DNA of 8,519 nucleotides from the NCBI GenBank assembly GCA_002395775.1, contig DGUV01000058.1, positions 1 to 8,519 on the forward strand. Direction: 5' to 3'. Numbering within the stretch: the first letter of the stretch is position 1; the number at the start of each line of letters is the position of its first letter. The notes beneath the pieces are model-generated. The model was not told the origin of the DNA. It was given only the letters and a program-made list of their open reading frames with translations, and searched no databases. Shown here in pieces: positions 1 through 7,400 of the stretch. This DNA is from Prevotellaceae bacterium UBA4301 (lineage in GTDB: Bacteria; Bacteroidota; Bacteroidia; Bacteroidales; Bacteroidaceae). The translations under genes and the position numbers were made by a program.

Positions 1-793
1 TCCAGTTGGTCTCACCCACGTTGCCAGCCTCGGTGCCTACCCAGCGCAGGTCGCCTCGGTCGCTGCCGTCGTTCCAGATGAGACACTTAGGCTGTAGTTG
101 GCGAATCATCCTGTACGTCTCTGGCCATTGGTAGTAGGTAGTGCGGTCAATCTTCCGCGTTTCGTTGGCTCCGCCATACCATCCGTCGCCACCATTGGCA
201 CCATCAAACCACACTTCGAATACCTCTCCGTAGTTGGTCAGCAGCTCACGCAGTTGGTTGCGGAAATAAGTGATGTATTCCGGACGACCGTACTCCGCAT
301 GGTTTCTGTCCCATGGCGATAGATAGACCGCAAACTCCAGTCCCTCTTTCCGGCAGGCATCTGCCAGTTCCCGCACCACGTCACCCTTGCCGTTCTTCCA
401 AGGCGTGTTCTTCACGGAGTACTCGGTATAGGCACTCGGCCACATGCAGAAGCCACAGTGGTGCTTGGCAGTGAAGATGATGCCCTTCATGCCTGCCTGC
501 TTGCAGACGCGTGCCCACTGGCGGCAGTCGAGGTCCGACGGGTTGAACAGCTTCAGGTCCTCGTTGCCAAAGCCCCATTCCTCGTCGGTATAGGTGTTCA
601 AGGAGTAGTGGATGAAGGCGTACATCTCCATGTCCTGCCAACGAAGCTGATTCTCGTTGGGTACTGGTCCACAAGGCGCAGGAGTCTGTGCATATAGCTG
701 TGTAGCAACAATCAAGGCGGTGATGAGAAAAGCCCCCCACCGGCTCCCCCGAGGGGGAGGGAAGCCAAAGCAAGTGAGATTACTTGTTTTCAT
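1..793 (-). CDS. Secreted alpha-L-fucosidase, glycoside hydrolase family 29 (partial, C-terminus beyond window)
   Basis: Reading leftwards from the ATG at 793-791 gives 264 residues with no stop before the left edge, roughly the first half of a typical family member. The product should release alpha-linked L-fucose from glycans with retention of configuration, in the periplasm or outside the cell. A signal peptide ends near LYA/Q at residues 33-36, and there is no lipobox. GH29 barrel signatures follow: MYAFIHYSLNTYTDEEWGFG (about 57-76), a TAKHHCGFCMWPS motif (108-120), YLSPWDRN (157-164) and WFDGANGG (195-202). D197 is the expected nucleophile. RWVGTEAGNVGETNW follows at 250-264, where E255 is the likely acid/base by family resemblance. 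The WFDGANG and TYYQWPETY segments look like the 1,3/1,4-specific subfamily (GH29-B), but that is inference. The n-region of the signal peptide is lengthened by a palindromic DNA repeat. The gene is divergent from the secreted protein gene at 997. Family assignment is firm; substrate is not. Confidence 0.95.
   Translation of the reverse strand, partial: MKTSNLTCFGFPPPRGSRWGAFLITALIVATQLYAQTPAPCGPVPNENQLRWQDMEMYAFIHYSLNTYTDEEWGFGNEDLKLFNPSDLDCRQWARVCKQAGMKGIIFTAKHHCGFCMWPSAYTEYSVKNTPWKNGKGDVVRELADACRKEGLEFAVYLSPWDRNHAEYGRPEYITYFRNQLRELLTNYGEVFEVWFDGANGGDGWYGGANETRKIDRTTYYQWPETYRMIRQLQPKCLIWNDGSDRGDLRWVGTEAGNVGETNW
730..777. repeat. GC-rich palindromic repeat-like element inside the fucosidase signal peptide
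   Basis: CTCCCCC (744-750) and GGGGGAG (753-759) form a seven-base perfect inverted repeat around a two-base centre. It is flanked by GGC/GCC (742-744, 764-766) and a run of six C (733-738). The composition contrasts sharply with the AT-rich surroundings. Read on the minus strand in the gene's frame, it encodes about residues 6-21 of the fucosidase (LTCFGFPPPRGSRWGA). This stretch is unlike a normal signal-peptide n-region and sits between MKTSN and the hydrophobic core. From memory, similar dispersed GC-rich palindromes rich in CCCTCCCCC occur in Bacteroidales genomes. Only one copy is in this window, so the mobile or dispersed nature is inferred and the exact ends are approximate. Confidence 0.6.
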
Positions 794-811
794 ATTGCAC
801 ATTGTTTTTTG

Positions 812-819
812 CAAAGATA
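812..819 (-). promoter_or_regulatory. Promoter -7 box of the fucosidase gene
   Basis: The minus strand reads TATCTTTG, a perfect match to the Bacteroidota TAnnTTTG element, 18 bases upstream of the fucosidase ATG. At the expected -33 distance (838-840) the minus strand reads TTC rather than TTG, so the upstream element is weak. This suits a promoter that needs an activator. Transcription would start near 808, giving a leader of about 15 bases. Confidence 0.6.
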
Positions 820-848
820 CAACTTTTTCAGAGAGAAGAAGGGAAACG

Positions 849-927
849 ATGTTTCATAAGCAGGAAAATATGTTCATTCCAGCAGTTTTTTTCGATGATG
901 AAACATTTTTTCTCCTATCTGAAACAT
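849..927. promoter_or_regulatory. Symmetrical four-half-site operator between divergent promoters
   Basis: Four related half-sites are visible: ATGTTTCAT (849-857), ATGTTCAT (870-877, one T short), ATGAAACAT (898-906) and CTGAAACAT (919-927). The first two point one way and the last two the other. Within each pair the start-to-start spacing is 21 bases, two helical turns. The outer sites pair about base 888 (849 with 927, 856 with 920) and the inner sites share that centre (870 with 906). The -7 boxes of the two flanking genes are also equidistant from 888. The layout fits a dimeric activator whose monomers each bind two direct half-sites near position -45 of both promoters. The AraC-type regulator encoded at 4478-8449 is the obvious candidate, but that link is inference. 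Confidence 0.6.
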
Positions 928-935
928 GATGCCGC

Positions 936-964
936 TTGATTGTTAGAGAAATACCTTATTTTTG
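936..964 (+). promoter_or_regulatory. Promoter of the large secreted protein gene
   Basis: TTG at 936-938 serves as the -33 element. TATTTTTG at 957-964 matches the Bacteroidota -7 consensus TAnnTTTG, with an 18-base gap. Transcription would begin near 968, leaving a leader of about 28 bases before the ATG at 997. The adjacent operator ends 8 bases upstream of the TTG. There is no clear Shine-Dalgarno sequence; the leader is A-rich, as is usual in this phylum. Confidence 0.65.
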
Positions 965-996
965 TACGCAAATATCAACTATTAAAATGTAATGAT

Positions 997-3900
997 ATGA
1001 AAAAAACTAAATTCTTTTGCCTGGCAGCTGTGCTCCTATCAGCTATGATGAACAGCAGTGCTGCAAACTGGGAGAAGCCCGTTCCCCCAGAATCTACACC
1101 CGTTAGCGGGAATAGTTACTATCTTTACAGTGCTTACGCCGAGCAGTTCTTCGGAATCACTGACATCCATGCCACGATGAATGCAGGCGGTTCGCCCATC
1201 CTCTTCACAGCTTCCGCCAACGAATGGACGCTGCAATCTGCTAATGGCTATCTGTATGCCGATCTTGATTTCATTGGCTGCGATGGCATAGCCAGTGACA
1301 TGAACACAGTGTGGTACGTAGAACGGCAGCCCGCAGGCACCTATCGCATCCGTCCATCGAAAGCCGATGCCGACTTCAGCTGGGAACTATATCCCGACAT
1401 GTGGATGGGACTTTCGTTCGAGAGTTGGACACTGAAACCTTTATTAAAGGCTGACGAAGGAGCCATCGACTGGAACATTGTTGCCGAGGCCGACTACGAT
1501 GCATTCCTCAGCAAGATGGCGTTGCACCGTGTCATGACAGAGCTGCAGGAGGGTGGGTACGATGTCGCTGCACTTTTGTCTGTCTATAACAGTTCCACGG
1601 CGGGCAAGTCGGAATATGATGCTGCCATCGCCAGTGTCGAGGAGGTGCTCTTCGATATTCGCATGAAGAACGCTTCGGAGGAGAAGCCTGTTGATGTGAC
1701 ATGGAAATACCTTCGCAACCCAGACCTCACGGAGAACTGGGTGAGTGACGGACACGACGTTCCAGGTTGGACGATGGTGCCTGCCAGTTTCTGCGGTATG
1801 GGTGAGTCCGATCCACAAGGATTCTACGACGACAACAAGGTGCTTGGCTCATGGTCGGGTGGAGCCTTTGGAGACAACAGCATTTACCAGCAGCTGGTCA
1901 ACCTGCCTGAAGGTAAGTACAAGTTCAGCAATTACGGCATCTGGATTCGCCATACTGGCGAAGAGGGAGACCCTGTCAAGGGAGCCTACATCTATGCCAA
2001 GGTGGGTGACAAGCTCTTTCGCGAGCCGCTGCCCGATACGGGTTGGTGGCGCGGACTGGCTGAGGTCATCTTCGAGACCCGTAGCGGTGAGGCAGAAGTG
2101 GGCATCATGTTCGAGGGGACAAATGTGGGTCAGTGTGTCATCTTCGACTTCAAGTTGGACTATCTTGGTGACAAGCCTGTTACTGAGCGTATAGCCGACC
2201 TCATAGCCAATAGCCAGAGTCTCATCGATGAGGCATCCATCAACAGTACTTATATCGAGCAACTCATGGCAGACATCAGCCGAGCTAACGAACTGCTGAC
2301 CAATGGCAGCACGGAAGCATTGGAGGCACATTTCACCGCCTTCTTGACAGACTATGAAACTGCTGTTAAAAACAAGGAAGGCCACATCGCTCTCGCTGCT
2401 TTATTGAAGGAAGCCATGAAAACACTGCTGCGTGGTGAGTCGGAGGAGATGTTCAACCTCGCCGACTATATCGACGACAACGAACTTGAGGACAAGATTG
2501 ACAGCCATGCCTTCGATAACAGCCAAATAGAGGAAATCATGGCAACGCTTGCCGAACTGAACGAAAAGGCTAAGAATTCCGTCATTTCCGCTGGAGCCGA
2601 TGTCACCGACCTGCTCGTCAACGGCCATTTCGATGGAGTGGGAGGTTGGAAAGCCACACTCAACGACTTCAGCATCGACACCGGCAAGCAGATTCTCGAA
2701 CGCTGGTGGTGCGACTGGAAGGCAGAACAGGTGGTGGAGAATGTGCCTAATGGCAACTACCGACTCGAAGTGCAGGGATTCCAGTGGTGCTCGTGGGACT
2801 GGTCACAGGCAGAGAGCGACTGGAACGAAGGCGATGGCAGCCCTACCTATAAGGTGAGCTCGAAGCTCCGACTGAACGATGGCGAAGTCACCATCCACAA
2901 TGTGTTCGCCTGCGGAAAGACCGACATTCAGGAAGGCTACCAGGCAAGCAGCTACTACGTTCCCAACGATGCCAATGTGGCTATGAAGTTCTTCGAGTTG
3001 GGTCTATATAACAATGTGGTTGAAGCCACCGTGACCGACCACACACTAAGAGTGGAGTTCGACTGCTCCTCCAACGGCTTCTGGAATTGTTTCAGGAACC
3101 TTCGCCTCTATTATGTGGGAGTTGACATGGAAGAGGCAATCAACAACCTGAGAAATGCCATTTCGCAAGCCGACGAGCAACTGCAGCAGAAGATGGAAGG
3201 AGGCATTCGCCAAGCCATGGAGGAGGCGACGACCGTAGGCGAAGCACTGCTTGCCGACCGTCATGCCAAGTTCGACGACGTGTCCGATGCCACCAACACC
3301 ATCTTGGCTCTGATGGAACAGGCAGCCGTGAGCATCAAGCAGTATGCACGTCTCGCCGATGTCCTTGCGCTTGCTCAAGAAACGCTTGCCAACCCCGATG
3401 CCGCAGCAACTGATGCAGGACAGCAACTGAAGACTCTCTACGACACCACATGGGCAGACTACCAGTCGGACTATCCATCCCTCCAGACGGATGCCATAGG
3501 GAGCGTCATTCAACAGTTCGAAGCGCTGATGGCTGAAGCCAAGATTGGCAGCGACATCAAGGCAGGCGACGACATCACCAGCCTCTTGGTGAACCCAAGT
3601 TTCGAGAACACCTACGGCAACGACGTGTCGGTAGGCAACGCCGCCCACACGGTGCCATACGGATGGACGATGCGGGTGGAGGGCAAGGAATGCCACAGTG
3701 CTCAGGAACTGGCAGATGCAGGCATCAACAGCTGGACAGCCATCGAGGACAACGACTATGCCACCGACGGCAGCCATTCCTACTGTCTGCTTTCCGCACC
3801 CGTTCCCGATGCCTACCTCTACCAGCGAGTCAGTGGACTCCCTGCAGGAACATACAAGGTGACCGTTGACATGAATGTCACCTACGACGGAGGCTGCTCA

Positions 3901-4377
3901 CGACTCACAGGTCAGCGACTGCTGGTGAACGACAACGCCCAGTACTATGGCAAGGAGGAATACTACATCGCCTCCGAACTCGACCGCTTGCACCCAGAGG
4001 AGAAGTCGAGAACCTTCGCAGGATATGAGGAAGTGAATACCAACGAGACAGGTGCCTCGGGCGATATGGGCAATCTATCCACGCTGACCGTAGAGGTGAC
4101 GATTGGCAGTGGCGAAGTGTTGGAATTGGGAGTCCGCACCGACAACAACAAGCTGGCAATGAACCGAAGCTACGAGGATAACTGGTGGGACTGCACGGGT
4201 CGCTACAAGCTCGACAATTTCCGACTCTATTGCGTCAGCATCGATGCCACGGGCATCCACGAGACCACGACACGTTCAGATACTGCCGACGCCATTTACA
4301 ATTTGATGGGCATGCAGGTGAAAAGACCAGCAGTTCGTGGCATCTATATCAGAAATGGGAAAAAATATGTGAAATAA
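997..4377 (+). CDS. Large secreted protein with three galactose-binding-like modules and a type IX-like C-terminal tail; function unknown
   Basis: This 1126-residue protein matches no named family that I recognise. The ATG at 997 is chosen because it gives a clean signal peptide (MKKTKFF, hydrophobic core, cleavage near SAA/N, residues 21-24); the in-frame TTG at 940 lies in the promoter. Residues about 24-165 are beta-rich with a YYLYSAYAEQFFG start, possibly a trefoil or lectin-like fold. Three jelly-roll-like modules follow at about 238-390, 535-708 and 857-1082. Each opens with a (L/V)xN(P/G)xF or RNPDL motif, has a central LPxGxY or VPxGxY motif (NLPEGKY 302-308, NVPNGNY 582-588, GLPAGTY 947-953) and closes with an F(K/R)LxY-type strand. 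Helical spacers resembling FIVAR-type bundles lie at about 391-530 and 709-855. The tail (about 1085-1126: AIYNLMGMQV, RGIYIRNGKK) resembles short type IX secretion or sorting domains. No glycosidase motif is seen. Pairing with a fucosidase suggests an extracellular glycan-binding role; this is inference. Confidence 0.9.
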   Translation: MKKTKFFCLAAVLLSAMMNSSAANWEKPVPPESTPVSGNSYYLYSAYAEQFFGITDIHATMNAGGSPILFTASANEWTLQSANGYLYADLDFIGCDGIASDMNTVWYVERQPAGTYRIRPSKADADFSWELYPDMWMGLSFESWTLKPLLKADEGAIDWNIVAEADYDAFLSKMALHRVMTELQEGGYDVAALLSVYNSSTAGKSEYDAAIASVEEVLFDIRMKNASEEKPVDVTWKYLRNPDLTENWVSDGHDVPGWTMVPASFCGMGESDPQGFYDDNKVLGSWSGGAFGDNSIYQQLVNLPEGKYKFSNYGIWIRHTGEEGDPVKGAYIYAKVGDKLFREPLPDTGWWRGLAEVIFETRSGEAEVGIMFEGTNVGQCVIFDFKLDYLGDKPVTERIADLIANSQSLIDEASINSTYIEQLMADISRANELLTNGSTEALEAHFTAFLTDYETAVKNKEGHIALAALLKEAMKTLLRGESEEMFNLADYIDDNELEDKIDSHAFDNSQIEEIMATLAELNEKAKNSVISAGADVTDLLVNGHFDGVGGWKATLNDFSIDTGKQILERWWCDWKAEQVVENVPNGNYRLEVQGFQWCSWDWSQAESDWNEGDGSPTYKVSSKLRLNDGEVTIHNVFACGKTDIQEGYQASSYYVPNDANVAMKFFELGLYNNVVEATVTDHTLRVEFDCSSNGFWNCFRNLRLYYVGVDMEEAINNLRNAISQADEQLQQKMEGGIRQAMEEATTVGEALLADRHAKFDDVSDATNTILALMEQAAVSIKQYARLADVLALAQETLANPDAAATDAGQQLKTLYDTTWADYQSDYPSLQTDAIGSVIQQFEALMAEAKIGSDIKAGDDITSLLVNPSFENTYGNDVSVGNAAHTVPYGWTMRVEGKECHSAQELADAGINSWTAIEDNDYATDGSHSYCLLSAPVPDAYLYQRVSGLPAGTYKVTVDMNVTYDGGCSRLTGQRLLVNDNAQYYGKEEYYIASELDRLHPEEKSRTFAGYEEVNTNETGASGDMGNLSTLTVEVTIGSGEVLELGVRTDNNKLAMNRSYEDNWWDCTGRYKLDNFRLYCVSIDATGIHETTTRSDTADAIYNLMGMQVKRPAVRGIYIRNGKKYVK

Positions 4378-4402
4378 GAAGTCCTTCCACGAAAAAAATC
4401 AC

Positions 4403-4410
4403 TATCTTTG
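4403..4410 (+). promoter_or_regulatory. Promoter -7 box of the hybrid two-component regulator gene
   Basis: TATCTTTG matches TAnnTTTG exactly and lies 25 bases after the stop codon of the secreted protein gene. No TTG is present at the expected -33 distance; the nearest similar triplet is TTC at 4385-4387. The ATGTTTCAT half-sites of the divergent region are not found here. The regulator gene therefore probably has its own, independently controlled promoter, though read-through from upstream is possible. Confidence 0.5.
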
Positions 4411-4464
4411 AAGCGCCAAGACGTGGAATCCTCCAACCCGACTGGTTCCCATGTCTTGACGCTT
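4411..4464 (+). promoter_or_regulatory. Long stem-loop in the leader of the regulator gene
   Basis: The segment beginning AAGCGCCAAGACGTGG (4411-4426) pairs with CCATGTCTTGACGCTT (4449-4464): 14 Watson-Crick pairs, one G-U pair and one C-A mismatch in 16 positions. Additional short pairings (GGAA with TTCC, CCA with TGG at 4433-4435 and 4443-4445) could extend the stem inwards. The hairpin starts immediately after the -7 box, so it would form the very 5' end of the regulator's transcript, ending 13 bases before its start codon. It is not followed by a U-tract, so it is not a classical terminator. Possible roles are RNA stability, translational control or a protein-binding site. Confidence 0.6.
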
Positions 4465-4477
4465 AAATGCAAGTAGA

Positions 4478-7400
4478 GTGAGAAACGTTTTCATCCTTTT
4501 GATGCTTTGCATCGTTCCATTATCCGTGGGTGCAGCTCCCCACTCACAACAGGAGGGACAACACCCATTCCTTATCCGTTCTGCATTCCGAACGCTGGGC
4601 ATTCGCGACGGTCTGCGCAGCAACTCCGTGACGAGTCTGCTGACGGACAGCCACGGCTATCTCTGGGTGGGCACCGCGCAGGGGGTGAACCGCTACGATG
4701 GGCATGAGGTGAGAATACGTTTTCCTGAAACGGATGACGATCAGCTGCACGAGCTGTTCAACAACCCTGTCACCTCGATGGAGGAGGATGCCGACGGACG
4801 CATCTGGATGGAATGCGAAAGCGGCAGCTACTTTCTCTACGATACCCATACGGCGCGTTTCAGTGCCACTGCCACCGAACTGCTGAACGGTTTGGGCATA
4901 GGGTGCAAAGGCAACTACAAGGTGAAGGTGGGCAGGAAAGGGACGCTGTGGGTGTTGACCGAAGCGGCTGCCAACCGCTATGACTGCCACACGGGGGATT
5001 TGAAGACTTGGGAGATGCGGCTTCCCATGCCAGGAAAGACTGCCGACGTGGTGGCGGAGGTGCCCGACGGTCTCTACATCAGTGCGAAACATGCTGTGTG
5101 GCATTTCAATAGCAGCACGGGAGAACTACAGCGTGAGGAACTGCCCGAATCCATGCAGCACTCAATGGGTGAGCATAGCCTTCTGGCTGATGCCGACGGC
5201 ACGCTATGGGTGTATAGTACGCGCGAAGAGCATGTGTGCCGATACATCGTAGGAGGACGATGCGTGAGAGAGATGGTGAACCTGCCGCAGAGCACGGGGG
5301 ATTCGGAAAATAATGCCATCAGGGACATGATGGACGACGGGCGTGGCAACATCTGGATAGCCACCGACCATCGGGGCGTGTTTGTCTATAACAAGAGAAC
5401 GGGTGTCATCACTTCCATGCGACACCAACGGGAGAAGCTGCTCTCGCTGGCGTCGGACAATGCCACCTGCCTGACCACCGACCGCGACGGGACCGTGTGG
5501 GTGGGACATTTGAAGAGCGGACTGTCCTACACGAGCGATGCATATCATATTATGAATGCGCATGCGCTGCAGTGTGGTGATGTTCTCGCCATGGCATACG
5601 ATGCGCACGGACAACTGTGGATGGGCACTGACGGCGACGGCATCTACATGGAGAAGCCTGACGGCAGTATCGTGAAGACGGATTTGCCGAATATCACAGT
5701 GATGGCTCTGATCAGCGACGGCGAGGGCGGTATGTGGGTTGGAACCTACAATCAGGGACTCTACCACATGACTGACGCGCGACGGTGGAAGCGGTATGCC
5801 TCAGACAACGGCACATTCCCCTCGGAAACGGTGTGGACACTTGCCAAGGACACCGAGGGCAACGTCTGGACATCGTCGCCCATCGGCAAGACGGTTGTTT
5901 TCAATCCGAAGGATGAAAGCTTTCGTGTCGTCACCACGCGCGAAGGTGATGATATTCGTGGAAACGCCATCCGCTTCGATGGTGCCAACACCATGTATGT
6001 GGGCTCCGTCTATGGCTTGTGGGTTTTCAATCTGAAGAGCGGCGACTATCGTGTGGCTTTTGGTAACCGTCGTGGCACTCGGCAATGGATGAACCAGATG
6101 ATCATAGACCTGAATGCTGACAGACAGAAGGGAGTGATGCTATTGGCGCATCCTGATGGCATCACGATTTTCGATACAAAGCGGGATACGCTTTACTACA
6201 TTCGTCATACTGACGATGTCATCAAGGGCATGGCTCTCGACCACGATGGATGCTATTGGCTCTGTACCACAAACGGGAATGTGGTGTCCATTCTTCCAAA
6301 ACGCAAGTCCGACGGCATGGAACTCATCAGGCGCAACTTCCTGCCCCACGTGGGTATGCCCCAGTTCTATTTCAATGGCGATGCCATGGTCTGTTCCCCT
6401 CAAGGCGAGATACTCATGGGAGGAACAGAAGGATACATGAGCATCAATCCACGTCGTTTGATAGCAACGAAGCGGGAGGAACACAACGTGATGATTAGCG
6501 GGATTTCCATAGGTGACAGTCTGCTCAACGAGCTGACAAGTGCCGTCAGGCTCCATCATGACGATGCCTACCTGAGCGTAAGGTTCTTCTCGGGAAGTCT
6601 GGAGAACGTGCAACGCATTCGCTATGCCTACCGACTGAAAGGGCAGATGAGCGACTGGGTCGTGACGGATAAAAACGAAGTGTCGTTCTACGCTTTGTCG
6701 CCTGGCGACTACACCCTTCAACTATGTGTTTGCCGAGAAGATGGCACGATGAGCTCGCCTCGCGAATTGCACATCAGTGTGGCACCGCCGTTCTATCGCA
6801 CACTACCTATGTACATGGTTTATTTGCTAATTCTTATCATGGTAGCATTCCTCCTTTGGCAGATGATGCGGAAACGGCAGAGGGAGCGCACAGAACGTCA
6901 GAGGCAGCTGATGGAACGACAGAAGAGGGAGCAGATTACCGAGATGAAGCTGCAGTTCTTTACCAACATCAGCCACGACTTGCGCACTCCGCTCACGCTC
7001 ATCATCTCGCCTCTGGAGCAGATGATCAAGAAGATGGAGAAGGGGAGTACGCCCGATAATCTGCTGACTGTGCTGAAGCGTATTGGAAAGAACGCACAAC
7101 TGCTGCTGAGCGAGGTGAGCGCTCTGCTCGACTTCCGCCGCCTGGATGCTGGTGGCGAAACACTGAATTTGCAGAGTGGCGACATGGTTGACCATCTCAA
7201 CAGTATACTGGTGTCCTTCAGTGACTATGCCGAAGAACGCGGCATCCACCTCGCCTTCAACCACAACGTTGACTGTTTTGTGATGGATTACGACCGCGAG
7301 AAAATGAACAAGGTGGTATATAACCTCTTCTCGAACGCCCTGAAATTCACTCCTGTGGGAGGAAGCATATCATTGTCTTTCAGCGGTGGGCAGGACAGTG

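Noticed and set aside
381..773. Open frame of 130 codons on the minus strand overlapping the fucosidase
   Set aside because: It is an out-of-frame shadow. The frame starting at 793 carries all the GH29 motifs and a signal peptide.
940..996. In-frame TTG at 940 as an earlier start for the large secreted protein
   Set aside because: It lies at the promoter, upstream of the -7 box at 957-964, and would bury the clear signal peptide that starts at the ATG at 997.
794..996. A small gene, tRNA or CRISPR array in the divergent intergenic region
   Set aside because: No tRNA-like cloverleaf or regularly spaced long repeats are seen. The short repeats present are better explained as operator half-sites, and the plus-strand frame reading across 657-929 has no supporting features.
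3046..3777. Antisense open frame of 243 codons within the large secreted protein gene
   Set aside because: It has no recognisable domain and lies fully opposite a convincing gene. Long antisense frames are common in coding DNA of this composition.
4411..4464. The leader hairpin as an intrinsic terminator of the upstream gene
   Set aside because: There is no U-tract after the stem on either strand, and it sits downstream of a promoter box rather than directly after the stop codon at 4377.
6140..6721. Antisense open frame of 193 codons within the regulator gene
   Set aside because: It has no domain or promoter, and the plus-strand protein is continuous and motif-complete here.
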